Assembly (NCBI GenBank): GCA_023846275.1
Contig: CM043875.1
Span: 23,998,593 to 24,062,592, forward strand
Length of the DNA stretch: 64,000 nt
DNA from: Vanilla planifolia
Taxonomy: Eukaryota > Streptophyta > Magnoliopsida > Asparagales > Orchidaceae
Direction of reading: 5' to 3'
Shown here one piece after another: positions 51,701 to 60,400 of the stretch (position 1 is its first letter; the number at the start of each line of letters is the position of its first letter). The notes below the pieces were generated by a model. The model was not told where the DNA came from and searched no databases. It saw nothing but the letters and a program-made list of their open reading frames with translations. The translations under genes and the position numbers were made by a program.

Positions 51701-54419
51701 ATTGGAACTTTGCCGCATCGCGCCAACCTGTTATAGAGACGTGCTCAAATCTTCTCTCATTGTTCATTCAGGCTTCTTTGTCATTGTTTTAAGTTTTATT
51801 TTAAATTCACTAAATCCTTTTTTCAGATCAACATTTTCTGGCATCGTTTGTTGAAACAAACAAGAAAGATGAAATGAAAAACTAAGAGCAAGTCATGTTT
51901 ATTTCAAAAAAAGAAGTATTGGACAGTCGCAACTAAGAGGCGGTGCAGATCCCCACACCATCATCTGAAATTTTACAAACTTTAGAATCTTTTCAACCTC
52001 CAACTAGTAATCATTTTTGTTTATTCCAACAGCAAATTGAGCACTTTACAAGATTTTTTTCTAACATTCCTATGCTTATAGGAGAGCAAATTAGAACAAG
52101 TTTGGCCATCTTATCAAGAAAAAGCTTAATATTAAACATTTCTCTCGATAAAGAATCATTCAATGCCCTACCAACAACACCTCATGCTCATTATATTACA
52201 TCTATTTCAAAAAACTTTCTAGTACACACCTCTTCATAATATCTTACCAATCTATCTATATCTTATGACACAAGACCTTCTAGCTCACATCAAATTGAAA
52301 CTCTATTTTATTTTCGACCTAATTTTGTCATGCCACGAGCTTTTATTTTTGATCACATGGGTAACAAATCAACAAGTTTTTTTGAAACACCGTGTTTTCT
52401 CTTTATTTCATCTACGCAAATCTTTCATTTTGATTTTCCACTTCAAAACGTTTGTTTAAGCCATTATATGTCTTTTTTGTCCAATAAATTGAAACTCTAT
52501 TTTATTTTCGACTTGATTTTGTAATGCCACGAGTTCTTACTTTTGATCACATGGTTAACAAATCAACAATTTTTTTTGAAACACCATGTTTTCTCTTTAT
52601 GTCATTTGCACAAATCTTTCATTTTGATTTTCCACTTCAAGACATTTGTTTAAGCCAATTATATGTCTTTTTAGTTCAATAAATTGATATTACAAGATGA
52701 TTTGATATAGGTATCATCTTCAACAATTTAACAAAGCTACAAAGTTGCTATTACTCAATTATTTGATACCTTTAGGTTACATAATCATATTAGGGTTGAA
52801 AGTTTTGTAAAGTTATTACAACCATGATAAATTAAGTTTTTCACACCTTTTAATTAATTTTCAAATTGATCAAGTTTTTATAAAAATTTTCTTTGACATC
52901 TAAAATCAAATCAATATAAATTGTCCATCTACTCTTCATCCTATTATTTATGTCATTGTTAGAGGTTCACTATATCAAGTGCTTCTAGGCCACATCAGTC
53001 CAATAAAAGAATAAATATTACTTCACAATTTTAGTTATAAATAATTTTTTATTTTCACATTTTAAATAAAGACATCTCAATTTTTCTTCAAATAAATGTG
53101 TATCATTCAATTTAAATTCTATAAAATGTCTATTCCATTATTATATTTCAAATAATAATCTATTAGTTTGCAATTTGTTGATTTATACATTAAAATTTAG
53201 AAAAGATCATAGATAAACTAACATTTGATATTGACACCCATTGCTTTATAAAATGTTGAAAATCCTATCCCATTCAAAATTGCTCTTCCTTATTAGACAA
53301 CTAAGAGAAATATTGAAATTTGTATATTCATGCCATGTTAGATATTTGCAAAAATTTATCCAAAATAAACAACATACAAATTATGTTGATGACTCGCTAT
53401 GCATTCATTAACTATCTAAACAGAGCAATTCAAAATCTGTTATAAGTTTCTTGACATTTAGAATCTCAAAAGATTATTATATAAAATTACTCAATTATTC
53501 ATTTGGTCTACAAAAATTAACTAATTATAATAATAATTTACAGTTTGGAGATTTATAAGACAACTAGTTCATATATTCAATAATCTTAGCATCCTTATGT
53601 TCAAAAAAATCATCTCCATCATATAAATATAGGAAAATTTTTCATATAACAATGCAAATTGAAGTTTCAAGATGTGAGAAATGTTGAAGGGGATGCAACT
53701 GTTGCATATAGTAGATATTGTCATGCATCTTAGAAGGATATAGTCAATGAAAGATTGATTGATGGTAATTTATTTTTTTAATGTCAAATTTCAGCTTAGA
53801 ATGACCTTGGAAAGATTATAAAAAACATATTACAAACATGTATAATTAGTTTTTAAAACCAAAATAGGAAGTTGCAGAATATCTTATCTCAAAAATTTGT
53901 TCAAAACTTTCACACTAAAGCATACATGAAAAATGAACATAGTACTCACAATTGATAATGACATGAAAAATGAATTTGGAACTTACTGTTGATGTGATAA
54001 CATGAAACATTAGTAATGGAGGTTGTGGTGATGGTGAGAAGACAAGGGATGTCGAGGACATCGAAGGATACAGAGAAGAGCATGTTGGGGCACATTGTAG
54101 AAAAAACAAATTGTGGTACAACATATGTTAGCTGTTGTAAAATAATTTTAGACCAGTGATTGTGTTACTGTTACCGTGATTGCAGGTAATAGTATATGCA
54201 GTTTTGAATCATTTTTTATGTATGATGTGAAATGCCAATTCTCTTAGTGTCAAAACTTGTTTTTTTTTTTTCGAATTCGAGCAGGACGAGGATCAACTAA
54301 GAGAGGCTCTTAGATTTGCAAATGCATGTGGAGCTCTTACTGTTACAGAGAGGGGAGCCATTCCTGCCCTTCCAACAAGAGAGACTGTCTTGAGTGCTTT
54401 AGCCAATCTGCTTGTTTAA
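25391..54419 (+). CDS. FRK3: Plastid fructokinase (pfkB-family carbohydrate kinase), seven exons over 29 kb
   Basis: Fructokinase phosphorylates fructose to fructose-6-phosphate with ATP, feeding starch synthesis and glycolysis. Joined exons 25391-25562, 32815-33029, 33352-33564, 33658-33855, 33969-34106, 44867-44983 and 54285-54419 give 395 residues, near the roughly 385 I recall for Arabidopsis FRK3. Residues 1 to about 65 look like a chloroplast transit peptide (MALQ start, rich in Ser, Arg, Ala, few acids). The kinase domain starts near residue 76 with [11 protein letters not shown]. The first pfkB signature is [10 protein letters not shown] (residues 107-116) plus the downstream glycines. 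The second is DTTGAGDAF (327-335), with Asp333 as the expected catalytic base and GAGD as the anion hole. All introns are GT-AG; intron 1 is phase 1, the rest phase 0. No lesion is visible, so the gene looks functional despite introns of 7.3, 10.8 and 9.3 kb. The FRK3 name is by similarity. Confidence 0.93.
25563..32814 (+). other. Fructokinase intron 1 (7,252 bp)
   Basis: GT at 25563 and AG at 32813-32814. The content is AT-rich with no recognised host exon. A 197-bp tandem repeat lies at 28820-29195. A stretch at 27846-28560 has the texture of a plant LTR-element leader or other repeat, but no ends were found. Short open frames have no motif. Confidence 0.75.
28820..29195. repeat. Two-copy 197-bp tandem repeat in intron 1
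   Basis: The order TGGTCT..TTCCAATA..TTCTTTTAT..TTTTAACA..CCAGCCA/CCAACCA..TTAGATGCA..TTGGATGC recurs with the TTCCAATA word at 28871 and 29068. The copies are diverged by substitutions and small indels. Confidence 0.7.
32815..33029 (+). CDS. FRK3: Fructokinase exon 2 (end of transit region, first pfkB signature)
   Basis: Acceptor TTGATACAG|GT and donor GGGAAG|GTAGAT. The exon encodes residues 58-129, including [13 protein letters not shown] and [16 protein letters not shown]. The first 13 or so residues ([13 protein letters not shown]) are the poorly conserved junction to the mature protein. Confidence 0.93.
33030..33351 (+). other. Fructokinase intron 2 (322 bp), with a 38-bp tandem repeat
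   Basis: Normal-sized GT-AG intron. GACTTCAACTCTTCATCTCT occurs at 33271 and again at 33309, a 38-bp duplication just before the acceptor that may lie over the branch-point region. Confidence 0.8.
33352..33564 (+). CDS. FRK3: Fructokinase exon 3
   Basis: Acceptor CATCCAG|GTTGG and donor AGGAAG|GTAATT. Residues 130-200, phase 0 at both ends. It holds [14 protein letters not shown] and the conserved [17 protein letters not shown] and [13 protein letters not shown] blocks, which help form the fructose site in plant fructokinases. Confidence 0.95.
33658..33855 (+). CDS. FRK3: Fructokinase exon 4
   Basis: Acceptor CATTTAG|GCAAAG and donor ATCAAG|GTATGA. Residues 201-266, phase 0. Contains [18 protein letters not shown] and [13 protein letters not shown], both strongly conserved in plant fructokinases. 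Confidence 0.95.
33969..34106 (+). CDS. FRK3: Fructokinase exon 5
   Basis: Acceptor GCGGCAG|ATAAG and donor TCCAAG|GTATAA. Residues 267-312, phase 0. Contains ISEEE and [14 protein letters not shown]. If the next intron were retained, a stop codon follows two codons into it. Confidence 0.95.
37860..38040 (-). mobile_element. Ty3/gypsy fossil: integrase C-terminal fragment in intron 5
   Basis: On the minus strand a short stretch reads like [20 protein letters not shown] followed by [11 protein letters not shown], the pattern of the integrase C-terminal region (GP-like, NAY-LDLP) in plant Ty3/gypsy elements. The rest of this copy is not recognisable; old and broken. Confidence 0.5.
38920..39450 (+). 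mobile_element. Ty3/gypsy fossil: integrase core and C-terminal fragment in intron 5
   Basis: On the + strand: [13 protein letters not shown] (the integrase DNGT block), then [18 protein letters not shown] (the HPQTNGQ-like block), then a region like [13 protein letters not shown] ending in a YNKLHHLNV-like piece. This matches Tat-type Ty3/gypsy integrases. Several breaks; ends not found. Confidence 0.65.
40130..40640 (+). mobile_element. Ty3/gypsy fossil: RNase H end and integrase N-terminal linker in intron 5
   Basis: The + strand carries a [18 protein letters not shown]-like stretch (the end of RNase H in Tat-type elements) followed by [28 protein letters not shown] and LLKC-like blocks from the region leading into the integrase zinc finger. 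It is opposite in strand to the neighbouring reverse-transcriptase piece at 40965-42640. Broken and old. Confidence 0.6.
40965..42640 (-). mobile_element. Ty3/gypsy (Tat-like) fossil: protease, reverse transcriptase and RNase H start in intron 5
   Basis: On the minus strand, in element order: a protease-like patch near 42500-42550 ([11 protein letters not shown]), the segment before reverse transcriptase (42303-41977, with [11 protein letters not shown]), a reverse-transcriptase block (41769-41566, [18 protein letters not shown] and [12 protein letters not shown]), and the RNase H start (41228-40965, with [19 protein letters not shown] and [14 protein letters not shown]). These match Tat-type elements well. 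About several breaks; no LTRs seen next to it. Confidence 0.75.
43080..44375. repeat. 667-bp tandem duplication in intron 5
   Basis: Copy 1 (about 43080-43690) and copy 2 (about 43745-44375) share many ordered words: TTGGC..CTTGTTG, TTTATGTA, TAAAGAGTTAA (43183 and 43850), GGTGGGAGTTGA-like, ATCTTGTTAAG, and GAGAAACATTCATTA / GAGAAGCATTCATTA, then CTATCATAT. Divergence is moderate. Confidence 0.75.
44867..44983 (+). CDS. FRK3: Fructokinase exon 6 (second pfkB signature, catalytic Asp)
   Basis: Acceptor TTTTTGTAG|CATTTT and donor TTTGAG|GTATGG. Residues 313-351, phase 0. It contains [11 protein letters not shown] and [14 protein letters not shown]; Asp333 is the expected catalytic base. The exon is isolated between introns of 10.8 and 9.3 kb. 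Confidence 0.95.
45699..45735. repeat. (TA)n microsatellite in intron 6
   Basis: About 18 uninterrupted TA units. Confidence 0.95.
45753..45875. repeat. Dispersed copy of the 238-bp repeat
   Basis: ATGTCAAGTTGATC..CTATGACTCAAAA..TTACAATATGGTT..GAGCCAAGTTTTT..AGCTCA matches the cores of both tandem copies at 47060-47540, about 1.4 kb away in the same orientation. Confidence 0.7.
46215..46430. repeat. Segmental repeat, copy A (copy B at 47690-47870)
   Basis: The order GGTGTTGTTTCC..CAAGT, GAGAGCTCATAAAA, TTTGGCTCCAA, AATATAGTAATGTGGAAA, GAAAGGGTAAAATT and AGAGCTCAACTATAT recurs at 47690-47870 as a diverged copy. Confidence 0.75.
47060..47540. repeat. Two-copy 238-bp tandem repeat in intron 6
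   Basis: AAGCTATGTCAAGTTGATCC starts at 47171 and 47409. The surrounding units (TTTGATTGATGGGTCTT, AATTAATGATT, GAGATTTGAAT, TTTTGAGCCAAGTTTTT) also recur, with moderate divergence. Confidence 0.85.
47690..47870. repeat. Segmental repeat, copy B
   Basis: This is the diverged counterpart of 46215-46430. Together with the 238-bp repeat relatives on its left, it shows that a block of at least 600 bp was duplicated about 1.5 kb apart. Confidence 0.75.
50800..51830 (+). mobile_element. GC-rich LTR-like island in intron 6, followed by a possible internal-region start
   Basis: Composition jumps to GC-rich at about 50800. A TATA-like word (CTATAAAATCCC) occurs at 50869. Runs of GACC/GTCAACCC words (51220-51400) resemble the texture of the LTR at 6120-6300. 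At 51826 AGATCA is followed by ACATTTTCTGGCATCG, which looks like an LTR end plus a decayed TGGCGCCG-type primer-binding site of Tat-like elements. The open frame at 51943-52239 downstream is too short to identify. Left end not found. The alternative is a genuine promoter or CpG island. Confidence 0.35.
52290..52690. repeat. Two-copy 194-bp tandem repeat in intron 6
   Basis: ATTGAAACTCTATTTTATTT starts at 52294 and at 52488; each copy continues through CATGCCACGAG / AATGCCACGAG, TTTGATCACATGG, AACACC and TTCATTTTGATTTTCCAC with few differences. Confidence 0.9.
54285..54419 (+). CDS. FRK3: Fructokinase exon 7 (C-terminus and stop)
   Basis: Acceptor TCGAGCAG|GACGAG. Residues 352-395, then TAA at 54417-54419. 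Contains [15 protein letters not shown] and [13 protein letters not shown], the usual C-terminal helix and ATP-site elements of plant fructokinases. Confidence 0.95.
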   Translation, partial: DEDQLREALRFANACGALTVTERGAIPALPTRETVLSALANLLV

Positions 54420-54575
54420 GCTATGAGATACTTCAATGGTAATAGGAAATGCTCTTCCATGCAGATGTTTAACTCGTGGTGGTTAATGCATATTCGACAG
54501 CACTGCTTAATACTATTTTGCCCTGTTTTACTGAAGCAGATTCAGCAGAAGTTGAAGCTCCATCATGGCATCGGT

Positions 54576-54581
54576 AATAAA
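54576..54581 (+). terminator. Candidate polyadenylation signal AATAAA of the fructokinase gene
   Basis: A canonical AATAAA lies 157 bases after the stop codon, followed by a T-rich stretch. This is a plausible mRNA 3' end, not proven. Confidence 0.5.
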
Positions 54582-54619
54582 ATTGATTTTTTTTGTTGTG
54601 ATTAAATAATTATGGGTTT

Positions 54620-55498
54620 GTTTGCATGTTGAAAGCAATTTTTTTTTTAATTTCTAAGTGTTTTGGTGTTAAAATGAAAATATATCAAAGTAAAATAATT
54701 AATTATGAAAATAAAAGATTAAAAATTATTAGATTGAAGTTAAAGATGCATTTATGTTGTTATTTGAAACAACATTGAATCTCTTATATCATCAATGAGA
54801 TTTTAAGATGAAAGATGAAAAAAAAAATGATAATAACAATAAAGATAAATCAAAATTATAATTGAAGTATTTTTAGATTATAGTTTAAAAAAATTAGATA
54901 CTAATCTAAAATGTGTTTACATGTATGACAAAAAAATTCAAAACATATCCTAACAATAAAAAAATCATAATTTTAATTAATATCAAATAAACTAATTTGT
55001 TTTGCTAATTTCATACTAATATTATAGATAAATCACATTATTAAACTTAAATTCAAAAACAAAACACCTAAGAGCTTTATAAATGATCATTACAATCTAA
55101 AATTAATTAAAAAATATAAAATAAATAAAAAATTCTATACGAAATCAATTTAATATTATCTATAGATGCCCTTATTTTATATCATTTATTTTATTTTCAA
55201 GTGAAAACTTGGTCTTCTTTCTCAAAACTTTTTGCTATCTTGCAATTTTGCTTTCAGGATCAATGAAATTGAATCTTTGTCCTCCCCTAATCAAACTCTA
55301 TATCTAACTCTTCCCTTAAATCAGGAATGTTCTTCCCCCCTGGAGGAGTTCCTCTGATCTTACTTTTGAGAGAACCTCCTCACAAGCTTAAGATCCCCAT
55401 TCTCACTTTTGTGCTTGCAAGTGAAAACATTTATTATGTAAATATATTCAATTCTAGAAAGCAAAATTAGAAATGCATAGGGAGAGGTGTTTCTCCAT
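54620..55498. other. AT-rich 3' flank between the fructokinase gene and the LINE
   Basis: No gene or element recognised. A less AT-rich patch at 55240-55420 has no coding signature. Confidence 0.6.
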
Positions 55499-55499
55499 C

Positions 55500-55508
55500 A
55501 ACAATCAA
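55500..55508. repeat. LINE target-site duplication (left), AACAATCAA
   Basis: Repeated exactly at 61781-61789, after the poly(A) tail. The first one or two A are ambiguous with the tail. Confidence 0.75.
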
Positions 55509-55911
55509 GGGTTAAGGTGGTAAGCGGTAAGTGCGATCAGAAGGTAGGAGCGCTGGAGGCCGTGGTCGGCTGGGACGCGCCGGGAGGGGGTCGCGGTTCG
55601 TCTGGGACGGGACGAGAAGGGATTCGGGAGCTTGACCCGAGGTGTAGCCCATCCTTGTAAAGGGACCGAAGGCGCAGGCGGAGGCGGAGATTGAGAGGCC
55701 GCGGGGTGGGCCTGACATCGGCTCCACCACGTGGCCGGTGCGGTGGCGAGTGGCGGGAGACGGTCTTTCGGTCAAACTGCACGTGGCCGGGTTTGAATTT
55801 GAAATTTGGTCACGCGGGGTGTGCTGGGACACGATTAATCAGCTCGAGATCCTGCGGGATACCTGAACCTTCATCCCTGCCGTCGCGCCAAGGACCCTGC
55901 AGCCCTAATCA
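55509..55911 (+). promoter_or_regulatory. LINE 5' leader (putative internal promoter)
   Basis: A GC- and CG-rich stretch between the target-site duplication and the ORF1 start. In L1 elements the 5' UTR carries the internal promoter; no specific binding site is identified here. The frames on its reverse strand are composition artefacts. Confidence 0.5.
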
Positions 55912-57366
55912 ATGGCGGGAAGTACATTACGAAGGAGCAGCCGGCGTGCAAGGACCACTGCTAGCAACTCCCCGGCGAGGGAGTGTGTTTCATCATCGTC
56001 CGAAGAAGGGCAGCCACTTTACGGGGATCATCCACATCCTGACGGTGCTGCACTGGCGGTCGATCACAGGGTGACGAGAGATGGGGTCACGGAGGAGAAT
56101 AATATCACCGGAGAAGCGGAGACTCATAGGGATGCGGAACATTTACCTGCTAAGGCTAGCTTCAGAGAGGTTTTGACAGCCCGCAACTTCCAGAATGGTA
56201 ACTTGGTGAATATGTTCGTGCGGCCGGCTAATGTTGATGTTAAGGAACGCGCTGCTGCTGTTCCGGACGTGGCGGAGGATGGTGAAGTCCTCGTTTCTTC
56301 TGAAGCATGCCAACGGCGAATCGAGTTTCACAAATATGACTTGGTGGGCCGTATATTCGGGAACACGCTGCCTTTTCCGATGATCACCAGAGTATTGCTC
56401 AAACGCTGGGGCCACCATAAGAACTTCAGAGTGTTTGATCTGTCCGCGAATTGCTTCTGCTTACACTTCGAATCGAAGGAGGCACGGAATGAAGTGTGGC
56501 TCGGGGGGCCGTGGCAAATTGCCGGCCAAGCCATGGGCCTGGATGTTTGGTCGCATGAATTCAATCCCAGTGACTCCCACGCTATGTGCGCACCGATTTG
56601 GGTGCGGTTTCCCGGTCTTCCCCTGATTTACTGGGATACGGACAATATCTTGCGGATTGCGAAGGCTATAGGGGATCCGTTCCTTCTCGATGGGTGGACG
56701 GCGGCAATGGAGAGATCGTCCTATGCACGGGTATGTATTCGCACAGACCTTTCGAAACCCTTGAAGCCGGGGGTTTGGCTAAAAGGGGACTATGGGAGAA
56801 TTTACCAAAATTTCGAATATGAGGGACTGCCGAGGATTTGTTTCTCATGCGGGCGCGTGGGTCATCTTGCAAGCCAATGCAATGAGCAGGCTACGAAGGA
56901 GGTGTCTCAGCCCGGACAGAGTGAATGCTCTGGAATGAAGGCGAACGGGGAACAGAGGAATGGAGGAGATATTCTCACCGAGGCTACGGAAGAAGCGCAT
57001 AAACTTGGGCCTTGGATGCTAGTCCAACACAAACGGAGGAAGACGGGTGCTGATGCTCGTAGGGGTCCGGCGGCCATGGCTACTCACGGACCCAGGAAAG
57101 ACACTCAAAGAACACGTGGGAGGATGCATGCCGGCTCATCCAGGGGGGTTAGTTGCTCCTCGAGGGAACGCGGGAGGAGCAGATCAAGGCGAGGCTCACC
57201 AACCAGGAGTCGAGCTCAACACGGGACGGACCCTGGTGACCGGAGCTTGGGGGCGGAAGGCGCGAAGCTGGTAGCTCGGAGGGGCGGAGTTAAGGGAAAG
57301 CTGACAGGGTCTATGACGGCTCGGGAGAAGGAGCCGCCCACTGGTGTGGGGGGCGGTGCGGCCTAA
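55912..57366 (+). CDS. LINE ORF1: nucleic-acid-binding protein with DUF4283-like domain and CCHC zinc knuckle
   Basis: This is an intact frame of 484 codons. ORF1 proteins of plant L1 elements bind the element RNA and form the retrotransposition particle. Residues about 136-225 match the DUF4283 pattern (LLKRWG..FRVFDL, then HFESKEARNEVWLGGPW, then FNPSD with the PIWVRFPGLPL segment following). Residues 310-323 are a zinc knuckle, CFSCGRVGHLASQC, with the C-x2-C-x4-H-x4-C spacing. The C-terminal 110 residues are rich in Arg, Gly and Ser and probably disordered. The start ATG was chosen as the first ATG of the frame after the leader. The stop lies 96 bases before ORF2. Confidence 0.85.
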   Translation: MAGSTLRRSSRRARTTASNSPARECVSSSSEEGQPLYGDHPHPDGAALAVDHRVTRDGVTEENNITGEAETHRDAEHLPAKASFREVLTARNFQNGNLVNMFVRPANVDVKERAAAVPDVAEDGEVLVSSEACQRRIEFHKYDLVGRIFGNTLPFPMITRVLLKRWGHHKNFRVFDLSANCFCLHFESKEARNEVWLGGPWQIAGQAMGLDVWSHEFNPSDSHAMCAPIWVRFPGLPLIYWDTDNILRIAKAIGDPFLLDGWTAAMERSSYARVCIRTDLSKPLKPGVWLKGDYGRIYQNFEYEGLPRICFSCGRVGHLASQCNEQATKEVSQPGQSECSGMKANGEQRNGGDILTEATEEAHKLGPWMLVQHKRRKTGADARRGPAAMATHGPRKDTQRTRGRMHAGSSRGVSCSSRERGRSRSRRGSPTRSRAQHGTDPGDRSLGAEGAKLVARRGGVKGKLTGSMTAREKEPPTGVGGGAA

Positions 57367-57462
57367 GAATGTGGCTTGCGGCTGCGCTTCGTGGGGCGCA
57401 GCGGCCACCTCTGGTGGTGGCGGAAGGTAGGGAAATGCAGCAGCTTGGCTAGGGGCCCCTTG

Positions 57463-60400
57463 ATGACATTATCAATGAGCATTATTGTGTGGAATATAAG
57501 AGGCGTCAAAAAGAAGAAGTCTAGGAGCTATTTGCGCAGGTTGATCCGTGAAAGGAATGTTGCTGTTGTGGCGTTAATGGAGACAAAGGCTGTGGAATTC
57601 TCTAGACAAGATGCTAATTGGCTGCTTGGGGGAGGATGGGACTTTGAGACACATCCCTCAGAGGGACTTTCTGCTGGACTTCTTATTCTGTGGAGGAAGG
57701 AGGTGGAACTTGTGGTTTCTGGTGCTTCATCTCATACTATGGCCTGCACAATCAAAACCCCACATGATGGTAGGTTGAACTGCTACTTTATCTACGGCCC
57801 GAAGTGCCATCACAGACGACGGATTATTTGGGAGGATGTCCGAAATTTCTGCGGCAGTAATGAGCCTTTGCTAGTTGTTGGAGACTTTAACTTGATCTTG
57901 GCACCGGAAGAAAAGCGGGGGGGTCGGCGCTTCTTTTATGGCAAGGATCAACAGGAATTTGCGGAACTTCTGCAGGAGCTTCAACTTATGGATTTGGGGT
58001 TTTCCGGCAACAGGTTTACTTGGAGCAATGGGAAGCAGGGGGGAGCGCGTATTCTTGAACGCCTGGACCGGGCTCTTATGAACTCGGAGGGGCTGATTGC
58101 ATTTCCCAATTGTTCGATTCATCACCTCAGCAGGCTAGGTTCGGATCATTGTCCATTGTTGGTTAAGGTGGGAGGCGAAGATCAGTGGCAGCAGTCCAGC
58201 AGGCCATTGTTCGACAGTGTGTGGCTGGACTTCCCTCAATCATTCCAGGTGGTGGAAAAGGCTTGGAGGAGGACTGTCCAGGGCGATAGTATGGAGATTG
58301 TGATGACAAAATTTAAGCGGTCGATGTGGGCACTGCGCAGGTGGAGCCGTCAGGAGGTGGGGAATATTGTTGATCGGAATAAGGTGCTGGAGCAGGATAT
58401 TGATGAGCTCCAAAATAGGGAATCTAGCGACGGTCTGTCGGAAGAGGACCATAAGCGGCTTGGTGATTTGGTTGCTGCCTTTCACCGGGGGTGTGCTCTC
58501 GAGGAACAATGGTGGTGGCAACGCGCTAAGGTGCATTGGGCGCAGCTTGGGGATTGCAATTCGAGGTTCTTCCACATCGCGGCATCGGCTCGGAATAGGG
58601 GGAACCGTATTACATCCTTGCGGGACGCTGACGGCAACACTGTGGACTCTCCCGACAACATTAGACGGCTTGTCTTCGAGTTTTTTGATCGGAAATGGGG
58701 TGATAGCAACATGGCACCATTGCCTCCAATCTCCCCGTTTTCCGGTTTCGTCAGTGAGGAGGCTGGCTCCGACCTTTGCCGAAGGGTGACGGAAGATGAG
58801 ATTTTGGTGGCTATGCGGGGAATCAAAAGGAATCGCGCCCCAGGTATCGACGGCATTACTATGGATTTCGTCAATGGATATTGGAAGGTCACGCAGCGGG
58901 ACATTATCAAGGCTGTCTTGGCATTCTTTGAGGAGTGTAGAATGCCGGAGAGTTGGAAGGATACTCTTGTGGTCCTTATCCCGAAGAAGCAAGGTGCTTG
59001 CCGGCCGGAGCATTTTAGGCCGATTAGTCTGTGTAACACAATCTATAAATTGGTGGCTTGAATTCTTGTTGGCAGGCTGAAATTGCTGCTGCCTAGTCTT
59101 GTGTCTCAGGAACAGGCGGCCTTTGTCCCGGGGAGGAGTATATCGGATAACATAAATATTGCCCAGGAGATGGTAACGAGAATGCGGTCCTGCACCGCTG
59201 CTTCCGGCCTTATGGCAGTGAAAGTCGACATGGAGCAGGCCTATGATAGGGTTCGCTGGGATTTTTTGTTCGAAACCATGAAGGCTATGCGATTTCCTGC
59301 TACTTGGTGTAACTGGATCACCGCATGTATTTCTGGTCCTAGGTACGCTGTACTCATTAATGGAGCGCGTCTTCCCTGGGTGTCGGCGCGTCGTGGTCTC
59401 CGGCAAGGCTGCCCATTATCCCCCTTCCTATTTGTCATGTCCATGGAATACCTATCGTGCATGATGCGGGAATATGAGTCCCGGCAGCTGCTCGGGTTTA
59501 GGCCGGGAATGCATACACCGCTGGTCTCCCACCTCTTGTTCGCGGATGATGTGTTGATTTTTGCTCCAGCATCCAGGGAGGCTGCGTGCGCTGTTCGCCG
59601 CATTTTGCGGACGTTTGAGGGCAGTGCTGGATTGAAGGCCAACTTGTCCAAATCCAATGTCTACTTTAGCAGCAGATTAAGCAAGAAGCAGTCCAGCTTA
59701 ATCTCACGGAAGCTCGGAATGACAATCGGCCGCGCCTTGGTGTACTTGGGGGTCCCCATTACTGCGCGCCGAGTGACTAAGGAGGATCTGAGCGCCATAA
59801 TCCAAAGAATTGATAACACAGTGATCAGCTGGCGCGGACGGGTTCTGTCGCTTGCGGGTAGGGCTGTGTTGGCGTCCTCGGTTCTGTGTTGATCAGCTGG
59901 CGCGGACGGGTTCTGTCGCTTGCGGGTAGAGCTGTGTTGGCGTCCTCGATTCTGTGTGTAATCCCCCACCATATTTTGCGCCACTGTTGGGTGCCGGCGG
60001 GAACCATTGCAACAATTGAACGCAGAATCAGGCAATTTCTATGGGGCGGCACGAGTAGTGTTCGGAAGCTGCACTATGCTTCTTGGGACTGTGTCGTCGC
60101 CGAAGGTGGCCGGCGGGCTCGGGCTGCGGGACCTTCACATTTGGCACCAGGCCCTGCAGATGGGAAATTGTAAGCACATCTTGGGGCGCGAAGGCGGACT
60201 ATGGGCCGAGATGATGAGAAGGAAGTACGGGTTCATCGACCCGTTGATGAAGACACCCAGGAATGCCTCGGCCGTTTGCAAGATGATCCTGGGAGCCATG
60301 CCGACGGCGATTTCGTGCTTCGTGTGGCGCATCGGCGACGGGCGGAGGGTGAGATTTATGGAGGATAATTGGCTTGGGGTGCTTCCTATCAGCTGTTGGC

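Larger units (their letters stand above)
44984..54284 (+). other. Fructokinase intron 6 (9,301 bp)
   Basis: GT at 44984 and AG at 54283-54284. Contains a TA microsatellite (45699-45735), a repeated block family (45753-47870), a GC-rich LTR-like island (50800-51830) and a 194-bp tandem repeat (52290-52690). 48000-50750 and 52700-54280 hold no recognised feature. Confidence 0.8.

Noticed and set aside
55512-55832. Minus-strand frames of 81 and 106 codons, rich in Pro and Arg
   Set aside because: They lie in the GC-rich LINE leader and are composition artefacts opposite the element's sense strand.
58240-59406. 388-codon minus-strand frame
   Set aside because: It is the antisense shadow of LINE ORF2, where endonuclease and reverse-transcriptase motifs are clear on the + strand.
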